From: Corynebacterium canis
GTDB lineage: Bacteria > Actinomycetota > Actinomycetes > Mycobacteriales > Mycobacteriaceae
Direction of reading: 5' to 3'
Assembly: GCF_030408595.1 (NCBI RefSeq)
Contig: NZ_CP047080.1
Span: forward strand, 869,501-933,500
Length of the DNA: 64,000 nucleotides
Positions 44,800 through 54,620 of this stretch are shown piece by piece; positions within the stretch are counted from its first letter, which is position 1; every line of letters begins with the position of its first letter. The position numbers and the translations under genes were made by a program. Below the pieces are notes generated by a model. The model was not told the DNA's origin. It saw only the letters and a program-made list of their open reading frames with translations, and ran no database searches.

Positions 44800-44814
44800 T
44801 GTTAGTCACTAACA
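44800..44814. promoter_or_regulatory. TetR operator candidate
   Basis: TGTTAGT-C-ACTAACA is a perfect 15-bp palindrome between positions 44800 and 44814, immediately upstream of the tetR start. Both the form (7-bp arms, 1-bp centre) and position are typical of TetR autoregulation. Confidence 0.8.
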
Positions 44815-45075
44815 ATACGTATGTCAATCCGCTCACGAATCAGTGGTTCACATATCTGTTCCCATAAATGGACGCTTTCTACCGCTGATAGATGATTTCC
44901 GTCCGGTAAAACCCAGCTGAGCGGGCATGCGGGCCTTAAGCGTTGGCCTCAGCGTGTTGCACCAGGGCTGATACCCGACGCGATGTAGCATGTGAGACGC
45001 ATGTGGGAAGCACATGTGAGACATAGTGCAGAGATGCCGTTCGTCCCCCCGGCCCCGAGCGGCAATGAGGAGTCT

Positions 45076-46095
45076 ATGACCATGCGTCGTTTGAAAACCC
45101 GAATCGTCGTTCCGCTCTTGTCCGCAGCCCTCTGTTTCGGCATCGCAGGCTATAGTCCGGCCGTCTCGGAGACGATATCTCCCGAAATGGTTGCTACGGG
45201 CCTGAGCCAATCCGGCGGCCTTGGCAAACAGGTTTCCAGCCGGAATAATCCCGGCAAGCAGCAATCCCCGAAGAGCCCGAATAATCAGGCGGTCCCGTCG
45301 GTCGCCGCCGACGAGGGCTTTCGGCGATTGGCGTTGGATGATAGCTTCGATTCCACCAAGACCATCGACACCGAACTCACCGGTGATTCGGGATTCCTGT
45401 GGTACCCGGCGGGGATCGATGCGTGGTCGAAAAAGGATACGACTAAGGACGAGTATTCGGTAAGCAATTCCGTGTTGCGCATCGACCCCAAGCACCGCAC
45501 CTTTAACTACAATTTTGCCACCCGGGACCCCAATACAGGCGAGGGGCAGTCCTTCGGGCAGGGGTACTTCGAGGCGCGCATGCGGTGGGAAGCGCGTACA
45601 GACGTGCCTAAGGTCACGGAAGGCACCGATGATAACGGGTATAGCTGGCCGGCGTTTTGGAGTTTTTCGCACAAGAGGATCTCTGAAAACAAAATCCCTT
45701 ATTGCGAATTGGATTTCGCGGAGTCGCAACGCCCGAATGAAGTATTGTCCACTATTTGGGCCTGGCACGGGAAAGAAAACCCGGACAAAATACGCAATAG
45801 GAAAAACACCCACACTGCGGAAGGCCTAGACCTTTCTGAATGGCACACCTACGGCACGCTGTGGGCACCCGGGAAAGTCCAATGGTATCTTGACGGCGAA
45901 TTGATCGCCGAACAGCATTGGACCGGCGAAAAGGCAAAGGAAAACATGCAGCAGCCCATCGACGCCGATGGCAACGACACCTCGCGGGGCAACCCCTTCT
46001 CAATGTTTGATCAGGAAAACGAGATGAACGTCATCCTCGGCACCGGCACGGGCCGCCCCTTTGAGGTCGACTGGGTACGCGTCTGGCAGCGATAG
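45076..46095 (+). CDS. Secreted glycoside hydrolase family 16 protein
   Basis: A 339-residue exported protein. Residues 1-30 form a signal peptide (RRLKTRIVVPLLSAALCFGI), followed by a Ser/Pro-rich linker to about 85. The catalytic domain has the GH16 motif ELDFAE (E211, D213, E216), the flanking GYSWPAFWSFSH and, on the far side, DLSEWHTYGTLWAPGKVQWYLDGELI (trimmed). GH16 enzymes cut beta-1,3/1,4-glucans, agars or carrageenans; the exact substrate cannot be told. GAGGAG precedes the start at 45076. It stands alone between the TetR operon and a convergent SDR gene. Confidence 0.88.
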   Translation: MTMRRLKTRIVVPLLSAALCFGIAGYSPAVSETISPEMVATGLSQSGGLGKQVSSRNNPGKQQSPKSPNNQAVPSVAADEGFRRLALDDSFDSTKTIDTELTGDSGFLWYPAGIDAWSKKDTTKDEYSVSNSVLRIDPKHRTFNYNFATRDPNTGEGQSFGQGYFEARMRWEARTDVPKVTEGTDDNGYSWPAFWSFSHKRISENKIPYCELDFAESQRPNEVLSTIWAWHGKENPDKIRNRKNTHTAEGLDLSEWHTYGTLWAPGKVQWYLDGELIAEQHWTGEKAKENMQQPIDADGNDTSRGNPFSMFDQENEMNVILGTGTGRPFEVDWVRVWQR

Positions 46096-46118
46096 CCGCT
46101 CGTTCGGATACCGAAAAC

Positions 46119-46943
46119 TTATTCGGTGCCGCGGGGCCGCCACCTAGCGAATCCGCCTTCCGTATTGATGATTTGCCCAGTGATCCACGAGGCTTCTTCG
46201 GTAACCAGCCAAGCGATCAAACGGGCGGGGTCGTCGGGCTCGCCAAAGCGGCCGAACGGAAACATCGGCCGCACATAATTGAACATGTCTTCGGTGAGGT
46301 ATTCGGTATCCACCGGGCCTGGGTTGACGGTGTTCACTCGGATCCCGCGGTCCGCGAGCTCATCCGCAATGGTCACCGTTACGCCAGCTAGAGCAGCTTT
46401 CGCGGCGGCGCATGCTACCTCGCCTGGCAGCGGTCCAAGGCCCTGGCCGGAGGTGAGGAACACAATGGAAGCGGGACGGCCTTGGGCGTGCCGAGCGGCG
46501 AACGCTTGAGCTAACAGGAGGGAGGCGCGGGCGTCGATACGCCAATGAAGGTCAAGCTCCGCTGCGCTCACTTTTTCGAGAGTCCCGTCCGCGCCCGACA
46601 ACGCCTGATTGCAAACGAGCGCGTCAAGCTGGCCGAACTCCGCGACGGCGGCTTCGATAACACGTTCGGGAGCTTCGGGGGCGGCGAGGTCAGCGTGCAT
46701 ATCGACGCCACGCGCACCAGGCGTCAAGTGCGCCCGAACTCCGCGCATCACGGCGTCAATGCTGTCGGCGCCCCACGGTTGCTCGGCATCATGCGGGGAA
46801 AAATGATGGCAAAACACATTCGCGCCAAAAGCGGCAAGCCTACAAGCGGTGGCAAATCCAATACCCGCGCGACGGCTCACCCCCGTAATTACAACGTTCT
46901 TACCGCGCAATGGAAACGGATCTCGGGCGAGGTTGGACGACAT
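46119..46943 (-). CDS. SDR-family oxidoreductase lacking the catalytic tyrosine
   Basis: A 274-residue Rossmann protein. The nucleotide motif is VVITGVSRRAGIGFA and the NxG-type strand is DALVCNQALSG; RIRVNTVNPGPVDTEYL-type sequence (here DRGIRVNTVNPGPVDT) is conserved. At the YxxxK active site it reads GEVACAAAKAAL, so the tyrosine is replaced by cysteine while the lysine stays. The start at 46943 is preceded by CTGGAG; the open frame reaches 47054. It may be catalytically altered or non-enzymatic. Confidence 0.85.
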   Translation of the reverse strand: MSSNLARDPFPLRGKNVVITGVSRRAGIGFATACRLAAFGANVFCHHFSPHDAEQPWGADSIDAVMRGVRAHLTPGARGVDMHADLAAPEAPERVIEAAVAEFGQLDALVCNQALSGADGTLEKVSAAELDLHWRIDARASLLLAQAFAARHAQGRPASIVFLTSGQGLGPLPGEVACAAAKAALAGVTVTIADELADRGIRVNTVNPGPVDTEYLTEDMFNYVRPMFPFGRFGEPDDPARLIAWLVTEEASWITGQIINTEGGFARWRPRGTE

Positions 46944-47036
46944 AACTCCAGTAAAGCAAAACCGTTTGGGGTGCGCGAGGAGATTGGGGAAGGCAGTGGA
47001 GCATTTTGCGTGGGTGGCTGGCGGGGTAGGTTTATG

Positions 47037-47056
47037 ACGTGTCAAATTTGGCACGT
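47037..47056. promoter_or_regulatory. 20-bp palindrome overlapping a promoter
   Basis: ACGTG-T-CAAA (47037-47046) and TTTG-G-CACGT (47047-47056) form an inverted repeat with a single mismatched pair. TTGGCA (47048-47053) followed 17 bases later by TTATTA gives a reasonable -35/-10 pair for the small gene at 47117. The site also lies about 95 bases upstream of the divergent SDR gene. Confidence 0.6.
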
Positions 47057-47116
47057 ATTATCGACGAGGATTATTATTAAGATCGTCCTAATTCAAAATT
47101 TGATCTGGAGGATCAT

Positions 47117-47221
47117 ATGTCCTGGTTGCTTAATTTCTATTTCGGTAGCTTTGATTGGGAGCTCATTTGGGATCTGGATGAACTGCTGGACCTGATCGCG
47201 CCCCCGATGGCTGCTAAGTAA
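47117..47221 (+). CDS. 34-residue acidic amphipathic peptide
   Basis: A short frame starting MSWLLNFYFGSFDWELIWDL and ending APPMAAK, with alternating hydrophobic and acidic residues and no signal peptide. GGAGG lies seven bases before the ATG, and a textbook terminator begins nine bases after the stop, so the transcription unit is complete. Its size, acidity and amphipathic pattern recall the tiny PorA/PorH channel proteins of Corynebacteriales, but I cannot align it to one. It could equally be a regulatory or toxic peptide. Confidence 0.75.
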   Translation: MSWLLNFYFGSFDWELIWDLDELLDLIAPPMAAK

Positions 47222-47230
47222 CTAAAACTC

Positions 47231-47271
47231 ACCCCTCCAGCATGTTTTTGCAGGTTGGAGGGGTATTTTTT
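47231..47271 (+). terminator. Terminator of the 34-residue peptide gene
   Basis: ACCCCTCCA (47231-47239) pairs perfectly with TGGAGGGGT (47256-47264), followed by ATTTTTTG. This is a strong intrinsic terminator. Confidence 0.92.
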
Positions 47272-47826
47272 GTCTATTGGGGGTGGGTTTGTTCGCTGGG
47301 TGCGGGTTGTCTGTTCGGGTGGATTGTCAGTTGGGGTGGATTGTCCGTTGGGGGAGTTCTTTGTCCGCCGCGCTGGCCAGTGGAATCCGAAGCTTGTGTT
47401 TCAAGAATTCCATGCGGGGCGTGCGCGGCCTTTAGTTAGAACTCGATTACTCGTCTATGTTGTCGGTGTCTATGTTGCGGTGAGTTCCGTGGCGTAGACC
47501 TGTTCCGCTGGGGGAGTGTCTATGGAGGGGGTATTTGCCGAGGTAGTGTTTGCAGAAGGGTGTGGCTTTTGCGGTTCCGGCAATTGGTAGGTGGGCAACC
47601 GGCCATAATCAATATGGATACATAATTTAATCTGTAGGATGTGTGGTGGGTGAGTTGGTGCCGGACGGCGTCTTTAGAAATAAAGCTCGTTACTATTTTG
47701 TGCTCAGTTTAAATAAGCCCGCTGTGGCCTTCAGTTTGCCCGCCGGATATTAAAGTATGGCCGAATTACGTCACAGTGACGAAAAGAAGCGCGCATTCGT
47801 TGTGGGCAATCCATTCCCATGGCCGG

Positions 47827-47979
47827 AGTTGAACGTTGTCTACCGATATTTTTTACATCAAAATCCCGAAATCTGTGTAAAAAATATCGCGCCGGCGGCC
47901 CTGGGCGGCTTCAGATGATGAAAATTACACAGAATCCGGGATTCGTGTGTAAAAAACTTCATGTGAAGTGCGCGACCTA
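47827..47979 (-). repeat. Dispersed double-hairpin repeat, copy 3 (core only)
   Basis: Inverted relative to copies 1 and 2. It carries both hairpins and the GACCTA end (47974-47979) but stops at GAGTTGAAC; the flank shared by the other three copies is absent, so it is a shorter form. Confidence 0.8.
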
Positions 47980-48113
47980 TTGCTTCCATCCGTCGACGGG
48001 TGGATTCGCGTCGCTCCTGTTGATGGTCCGCCGGTCAACTCGCCGAGGTGGCAGGATATGTTCCTCATTTTGTGTTGTCGATGCCATAAGAGGCCGCAGG
48101 TTTCGATAAAGGC

Positions 48114-48586
48114 TATGAATTCATAGCATGTGGCGCTAGGGTTGGCGTTGTGAGATTGGCGGCGCTAGAAACCCGACAAAATCCGACAGGCCGAGTCCCA
48201 CCGGACGTCAGTCCCGCCGGACGTCCGCCGAACGCCCGCCAAACCTAATTCTGGTCGCGTCGTTTCCGGCCTAGCATCACATGTAAAGCTATATATTTTG
48301 ACCAACTGAAATGTTCGCTGTAGCAGCCTCTCTGGGGTCTCGAAACTCGCTACCCTTGGTCAACTATGGGCGACTTCCGTTAATCGCGCCATTTTGATAT
48401 GGTATGCTGCACGCAACTAATCGGCATGCTCGGAGTTGAACGGTGTCTACCGATATTTTTTACATCAAAATCCCGAAATCTGTGTAAAAAATATCGCGCC
48501 GGCGGCCTCGGGCTGCCCTCAACGATGAAAATTACACAGAATCCGGGATTCGTGTGTAAAAAACTTCATGCGCAGCACACAATCTA
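48114..48586 (-). repeat. Dispersed double-hairpin repeat, copy 4 (long form)
   Basis: Inverted relative to copies 1 and 2. The core is at 48433-48586. Homology to copy 1 continues leftward through CCATTTTGATATGG, CGCTACCCTTGGTCAACTA and ATATATTTTGACCAA to the palindrome TATGAATTCATA (48114-48125). This gives a full unit of about 470 bases with the hairpins at one end. Confidence 0.8.
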
Positions 48587-48760
48587 TTCCCTAGCCTGCC
48601 GACCTGCTGTCATTACGTCCCTCGCAGCATCCTAGCCCTGTGTTTCGCGTCCCGCGCCGATATCGCCGCACGTGGTTTATAGGGATCCCTGTCGAAATTG
48701 GCACCTCAAGAAACTCGGACAACCCAATAGCCCCAACGACCTCACGAAACCCAATAGCCC

Positions 48761-48858
48761 CAACCGGCCACAACCCCAACCGGCCACGCACCAACCGGCC
48801 ACGCACCCCAGCCCCAACCGGCCACAGCTTCAACCGGCCACAACCCCAACCGGCCCCA
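48761..48858. repeat. Short tandem repeat CAACCGGCC(AC)
   Basis: Six copies of CAACCGGCC occur at 14-24-base spacing between 48761 and 48858, separated by variants of ACAACCC or ACGCACC. No gene covers it. Confidence 0.7.
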
Positions 48859-49048
48859 ACCCCACCCCGCCTTCGCCCAAGCGTTCATCCTTCCCCGGCC
48901 AAACCCGCCCAATACTTTTACGCAGGCCTATTCGAACAGCTCGATACTATGCTGACCCATCTTCTACCCATCGAAAGTTTTAGAACGTAGTTGGCTGAAA
49001 GTTTGCGGAAGTGTAATTCGCAATGAAGTGCTCATTTATCATGAGGCC

Positions 49049-50695
49049 ATGAAAGTTAGGCAAGCCAAAGGCGCTCATCAACCGCCGCCTTATCGCCTGA
49101 GTAAGCAGGCGCTTTGCACAATTTCGATCAGTGTTGTGTTAACTTGGCTGTCCGTTTTTGGTATGTGCCTGACTTTGGTCGGGGCGGGCAGTATTATTGA
49201 CGCCTACCCAGCGCGCCCGTCGTTACTCCCCATCATTTTCGGCCTTGTTTTAATTTTTGTCGCCGTCCTGGCTCGTAACGTTTTCGTCGCACGCGGCCAG
49301 ATTTTGGAGGAGAGCCGCATTCGGCACCGAATTATTGATGCCGTGTTTGCCGCCGGCCCTGCCAAGTCTGCCTCGACTAGCACCGGTTCGACGGTGGCGT
49401 TGGCCACGGAGCTCGCCGAGAAGATGATGTTGATGCGGGTGGGTTTTGTGGGGCAGGTGATTGCCTCGTTTTCCGCTCCGTTGCTGGTCATCGCGGTGAT
49501 CGCAGCATATGTCGGCTCGTATCCGGCGCTGGTGCTCTTGGTCATGCTGTTGATCGTTCCAGTGCTGGTGGCGGGGTTCCGGAAGTTGGCTTCTCGGGTG
49601 TCTTCGGGTTCGCAGGATGCTCGTAAGGCGCTGGCTGCGGCGTATATGGATGCGTTGAAGTCGTTGAGCACGTTGCAGCTTTTGGGCGCTGCGGGCCGGG
49701 TGTCTGAGCAGTTGGCGCAAACCGGCGAGCGCAACCGTGTGGCTATCATGCAGTTGCTTAAGGGCAATCAGCTGATTTTGTTGGTTATCGACGCCGCGTG
49801 CAGCCTAGCGTTGGTCACTACCGCGGCCGCCCTGGCGATGTCTGGGGATTATTCGACAGGGCAAGCGATTTGCCTTATTGCCCTTAGCATTCTGCTTCTC
49901 GAACCTATGGATCAAATCGGGGCGTTTTTCTATGTTGGTATGAGCGGGCTTGGCGCCCAGCGCGGGATCTTTGCATTCCTGCGGGCGCGCCCCGGCACCG
50001 TCGAGTCGACCGCATCGAAAGACCCAAGACCCACTGCGGACCAAGCGCCCGCAGAGCCCGCTGTTATGGTATCGGATCTGCACTTTGGTTATGGGCAACC
50101 CTTGTTCGCAGGCGTGAGTTTCGCCATTAATCAGGGCGAGCGGGTGGCCATCGTGGGGCCTTCCGGCCAGGGCAAGTCGACGTTATTGTCGCTGCTTAAA
50201 GGGGATCTGCGTCCACAGGCGGGAGGTGTTGTGGTGGCGGGTGAGACGGGGGATGGGTTGCGCGCGGCGTCGGCAAGCGTGGCGCAGACGACGTGGCTGT
50301 TTAGCGGAACCATTGCCGATAACTTGCGTATTGCGCGTGCGGATGCCACCGAGGAGCAGATGTGGGAGGCGCTGGAACGCGCGCACGTGGCGGATGAGAT
50401 TCGGCGGTTTCCGCTTGGGCTGGATACGGAGCTGGGCGAGCAGGGGCTCGGTATTTCCGGCGGGCAAGCGCAACGCATTTCGCTCGCACGTGCGATTGTC
50501 TCGGGGCGTCGCGTGGTGCTGCTCGACGAGCCGACTTCGCACGTAGATTTGGCCTCGGAGCGGGAAATCCTGGCGGCGATCACTGGCCTCGGACGGGAGT
50601 ACACGCTGGTCATGGTCACGCATCGCACCAGTTCGTTGCGCCATATGGATCGTGTGCTGCGCGTGGAACATGGGGAAATCGAGGAAGCGTCATGA
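49049..50695 (+). CDS. ABC exporter half-transporter (CydD-like architecture)
   Basis: A 548-residue protein with an N-terminal membrane domain (six segments, about 28-310) and an ATPase domain (about 340-548): Walker A GPSGQGKSTL, signature ISGGQAQRISLARA, Walker B VVLLDEPTSHVDLA and H-loop TH. GAGG lies five bases before the ATG at 49049. It overlaps the next gene by four bases (ATGA), so the two surely form a heterodimer. The pair has the layout of CydDC, but no cytochrome bd genes are near, so the cargo is unknown. Confidence 0.88.
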   Translation: MKVRQAKGAHQPPPYRLSKQALCTISISVVLTWLSVFGMCLTLVGAGSIIDAYPARPSLLPIIFGLVLIFVAVLARNVFVARGQILEESRIRHRIIDAVFAAGPAKSASTSTGSTVALATELAEKMMLMRVGFVGQVIASFSAPLLVIAVIAAYVGSYPALVLLVMLLIVPVLVAGFRKLASRVSSGSQDARKALAAAYMDALKSLSTLQLLGAAGRVSEQLAQTGERNRVAIMQLLKGNQLILLVIDAACSLALVTTAAALAMSGDYSTGQAICLIALSILLLEPMDQIGAFFYVGMSGLGAQRGIFAFLRARPGTVESTASKDPRPTADQAPAEPAVMVSDLHFGYGQPLFAGVSFAINQGERVAIVGPSGQGKSTLLSLLKGDLRPQAGGVVVAGETGDGLRAASASVAQTTWLFSGTIADNLRIARADATEEQMWEALERAHVADEIRRFPLGLDTELGEQGLGISGGQAQRISLARAIVSGRRVVLLDEPTSHVDLASEREILAAITGLGREYTLVMVTHRTSSLRHMDRVLRVEHGEIEEAS

Positions 50696-52395
50696 ATACT
50701 ACCAACCCGACCGTGCGGCAACTTGTGCTGTGGTTAATCGGTATCACGCGACCGGTGCTGGCGCCGCTGGGCGTGTCCACGTTGTGCCGGATTGCTAATC
50801 AGGTGCTGGGGATCGCATTGTTTGTGGTGCCGGTGTATGCGCTGATCGCGCGGAACCTGAGCCTACGCGCAGTGGTGATTACCATGGTTGTACTGGCGCT
50901 GGCTAAGGCATTCCTCCGGTACCTCGAACATTATTTCGGGCACTTGGTGGCGTTTAAAGCGCTCGAACTGATACGCATTCGTGTGTTCCGCGATATTTAT
51001 CCGCAAGCGCCCGCGATCATGGCACGTACGGGCGATAAGGCGGTGGGTAGCGGGGATATGCTTACTCGGCTCACTCGCGATATCTCGCAGATCGAGGTGT
51101 TTTTCGCCCATACGACGGCGCCGGTGATTTCCGCTTTGGTGGTGCCTATCGCGGTGGTGATCGGGGTGGCCGTGGTGCAGCCATGGCAGGGGCTCGTCGC
51201 CGCGGCGATTCTGCTGTTGGCGGCGGCGATTAGCGTGGATACCAGCGCATATAGGTATGCCGTTGGTGTTACCGGGGCGCGCGGCGTGATCGCCCAGCAC
51301 GTGACGGATTCCATTGGCGGCGTGGCCGAAGTCACGGGCTATGGGGCGGCGGAACGTCGGCACCGCGAGCTGGCCGAATTGGAGAACCCGCTGGTAGCAA
51401 GCATTGTTCGCCGCAGCGGCATCGTGGGCGCGCGGGGTGGGCTGATCGCGGCCGCTCGGATGTCCGTGGTGCTGATGCTGTTGCCGCCCACCGATAACTT
51501 GGCATTAAGCGTTTCGTCCATGTTTGCGGTATTGCGTTGCTGGGACATGATCAATGAAGTTACCGATTTAGGTAACCATCTTTCGCAATCACTTGCGGCC
51601 GCGCGCCGAGTGTGGGGCCTTTCGCACGCAGGTTTGAATTTGCCGGATGGGGGTGAGCTTATCGAAGCCCACGGGCCCGGCGTTGGCGTGCAATGGCGCG
51701 ACGTCAGCTTCACGTACGATGGCGCACTTAAACCCGTGGTGCGCAATATTGATTTAACGGTCGCGCCGGGTTCTTGGACCACGGTGGTTGGTTCCACGGG
51801 TTCCGGCAAATCCACCATCGCCAAATTGCTGTTGCGCTATTGGGATGTGGATTCCGGCGCGGTGCTGCTGGATGGCAGAGATATTCGCGATTACAACGTT
51901 GATGCCCTGCGGGCGGTGGTAGCGGTGGTCACCCAGGACATTCGCCCAATCAATGCGACGGTGGCGGAAAACCTAAGGTTAGCCGCGCCGGATGCCAGCG
52001 ATGCGGAATTGACCGATGCCTTGTATGTAGCCTGCCTCGATGGGGAAGTTGAGCTTTCCGATCCCGTAGGCGAGGGCGGAGCCGCGCTTTCCGGCGGGCA
52101 ACGGCAACGCCTCTCCCTGGCCCAGGCGTTGCTGCGCGGCGGCCGCGTTTTGGTGCTGGATGAATTCACGGCCCACCTGAATCCGACGCTGGTCGGGCGG
52201 GTGCGATCCCGCCTACAAGCGGCGTTCCCCGAGGTCACGGTGATTGAAATTGCCCACGACCTGGACAATATCGGCGCCGCGAGCTGGGTCGCCGTGATGG
52301 ATCAGGGCGTGATCGTGGAGCAGGGCAAACCCCAAGAATTGCAGGCCCGGCGGGGCGTATTGCACCATTTGCTGCACCGCGATTGGCCGGAATAA
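50692..52395 (+). CDS. ABC exporter half-transporter (CydC-like partner)
   Basis: A 567-residue partner. Membrane segments span about 20-300; ATPase motifs are Walker A GSTGSGKSTI, signature LSGGQRQRLSLAQ and Walker B VLVLDEFTAHLNPT, where the usual DEPT/DEAT is DEFT. The switch histidine is in IEIAHDLDN. The TVTQDIRPINATVAENLRLA-type Q-loop region (VVTQDIRPINATVAENL) is normal. Coupled to the preceding gene; about 400 bases of gene remnant follow. Confidence 0.88.
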   Translation: MNTTNPTVRQLVLWLIGITRPVLAPLGVSTLCRIANQVLGIALFVVPVYALIARNLSLRAVVITMVVLALAKAFLRYLEHYFGHLVAFKALELIRIRVFRDIYPQAPAIMARTGDKAVGSGDMLTRLTRDISQIEVFFAHTTAPVISALVVPIAVVIGVAVVQPWQGLVAAAILLLAAAISVDTSAYRYAVGVTGARGVIAQHVTDSIGGVAEVTGYGAAERRHRELAELENPLVASIVRRSGIVGARGGLIAAARMSVVLMLLPPTDNLALSVSSMFAVLRCWDMINEVTDLGNHLSQSLAAARRVWGLSHAGLNLPDGGELIEAHGPGVGVQWRDVSFTYDGALKPVVRNIDLTVAPGSWTTVVGSTGSGKSTIAKLLLRYWDVDSGAVLLDGRDIRDYNVDALRAVVAVVTQDIRPINATVAENLRLAAPDASDAELTDALYVACLDGEVELSDPVGEGGAALSGGQRQRLSLAQALLRGGRVLVLDEFTAHLNPTLVGRVRSRLQAAFPEVTVIEIAHDLDNIGAASWVAVMDQGVIVEQGKPQELQARRGVLHHLLHRDWPE

Positions 52396-52408
52396 TACGC
52401 CGCCGCAA

Positions 52409-52753
52409 ATGCTGCAAGCAGCTTACGGGTCACTCACTATGGGTATGGATATTCAGCCTAGAGATCGAATCCTGATTCGGGGCGGGACCTCGCCTGTAGG
52501 CATGGCGGCTGCCGTTCTAGCGAAGCAAATTTCGAATGTTGTTGTGCTTTCCACAACGCGTAACCCAGACAAAAGCTACCTCGCTAATTTGCCCGCTGTG
52601 GTGCGCCTTACTGTGTACGCGGGGGAAGCCTGCGGAAAGCTTGTTGTAGAAACGATGTGCGGTGGGGCGGCACGAAGCCCCTTGATTGTTGAAGAACTTC
52701 TAGGGTGGAGGCTGCAGGCATTTGGGTGGCGGCGCGTGAAAAGACTGCGGTAA
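52409..52753 (+). pseudogene. Fragment of a zinc-free quinone oxidoreductase/alcohol dehydrogenase gene
   Basis: The first 60 codons (AAYGSLTMGMDIQPRDRILI, then RGGTSPVGMAAAVLAKQ and VVVLSTTRNPDKSYLANL) match the Rossmann part of a medium-chain quinone oxidoreductase. There is no N-terminal catalytic domain, and the following codons (VVRLTVYAGEACG...) leave the family pattern. It is a decayed internal fragment of a gene of about 330 codons. Confidence 0.75.
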
Positions 52754-52794
52754 CACCGAAAACAAAATTGCACACGAATACCACGGAGGCATAG

Positions 52795-53784
<990 letters not shown>

Positions 53785-53866
53785 GCCCGCATTTTGGTCA
53801 GCTGTGGGAGCGCTATGACATCGATCAATGCCGGCACGGGCGGCGGCCTCCATGGGCAGGTCGCCG

Positions 53867-54610
53867 TTAGACGCAGCGTCGATTCAGCGCTTCCGTTACC
53901 TGGGAAACGCGTATCGACGCCGCGTCCGCATCGTAGCGGCCAAGGTCGAGGTCCTCGACAATTCGGCCGTCCACGAGGAGCAGGACCCGATCCGCGCGTG
54001 CCGCGACCTGGGTGTCGTGGGTGACCACGATCAAGGTGGTCCCGGCGGCGTGGATTTCTCCGAGCAGGTCGAGGATCTGGGCGGCGGTCGCGGAGTTCAG
54101 TGCGCCGGTTGGTTCGTCGGCGAAGATAATCGCGGGATTGTTGATCAGGGCTCGGCAAATGCCGGCGCGTTGCAGCTGCCCGCCGGACACCTCGGTCACG
54201 TCGCTTCCGGCAAGGTGTTCGATGCCCATGCGGCGCATGAGTTCCGTGCCGTGGGCGGTGATTTCGGGGCGGGGCCGCAGCCCGGCCAGGAATCCCGGCA
54301 GCACGATATTGTCCAGCAGGTTCAGCGTTGTCATAAGGTGCGCCTGTTGGAACACAAAGCCTAATTTGGCGAGGCGTAGCGCCGCCAATTGGCGTTCGTC
54401 GAGGGCGGTGATTTCGGTGTCCGCGAGGACTACTGTTCCGGATGTGGGGCGGTCCATGCCGCTGATGCAATGCAGCAGCGTGGATTTGCCGGAGCCGGAA
54501 GGTCCCATGATGGCCACGAACTGGCCTTCGAACACATCGAGGTCCACGTGATCCAGCACGGTGATGTCGTAGGTTTTGGTGAGGTCGCGAGTGCGAATTG
54601 CTGTGTTCAT
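53867..54610 (-). CDS. MacB-type ABC transporter ATP-binding protein
   Basis: A 247-residue ATPase of the LolD/MacB/SalX group: Walker A GPSGSGKST, Q-loop VFQQAHLM, signature VSGGQLQRAGICRAL and Walker B AIIFADEPTGALNS, with H-loop VTHD. ATG at 54610 is used because the codon at 54616 lies almost on the end of the preceding permease gene. It follows the FtsX-type permease by ten bases and shares its job. Confidence 0.93.
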   Translation of the reverse strand: MNTAIRTRDLTKTYDITVLDHVDLDVFEGQFVAIMGPSGSGKSTLLHCISGMDRPTSGTVVLADTEITALDERQLAALRLAKLGFVFQQAHLMTTLNLLDNIVLPGFLAGLRPRPEITAHGTELMRRMGIEHLAGSDVTEVSGGQLQRAGICRALINNPAIIFADEPTGALNSATAAQILDLLGEIHAAGTTLIVVTHDTQVAARADRVLLLVDGRIVEDLDLGRYDADAASIRVSQVTEALNRRCV

Positions 54611-54620
54611 GGTCATCTTT

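Larger units (their letters stand above)
47272..49048. other. Non-coding region with two inverted repeat copies
   Basis: About 1.8 kb with no convincing gene. The frames at 47255-47497 and 47758-47916 have no domain and no RBS; the latter runs into the hairpin repeat. The region carries copies 3 and 4 of the double-hairpin element and a short CAACCGGCC tandem repeat at 48761-48858. Confidence 0.6.

Noticed and set aside
36958..44850. Integrative island using tRNA-Ala as attachment site
   Set aside because: No integrase gene and no second copy of the tRNA 3' end were found; only an accessory segment near a tRNA can be claimed.
44848..45813. Minus-strand frame of 321 codons opposite the GH16 gene
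   Set aside because: The plus strand encodes a signal peptide and the GH16 catalytic motif with a good RBS; the antisense frame has neither.
47758..47916. Short frame starting MAELRHSDEKKRAF
   Set aside because: It runs into the hairpin repeat and has no RBS; only its first 20 codons look protein-like.
49049..52395. Calling the exporter pair cydD and cydC
   Set aside because: Architecture fits, but no cydAB genes are adjacent and the sequence alone does not separate CydDC from other heterodimeric exporters.
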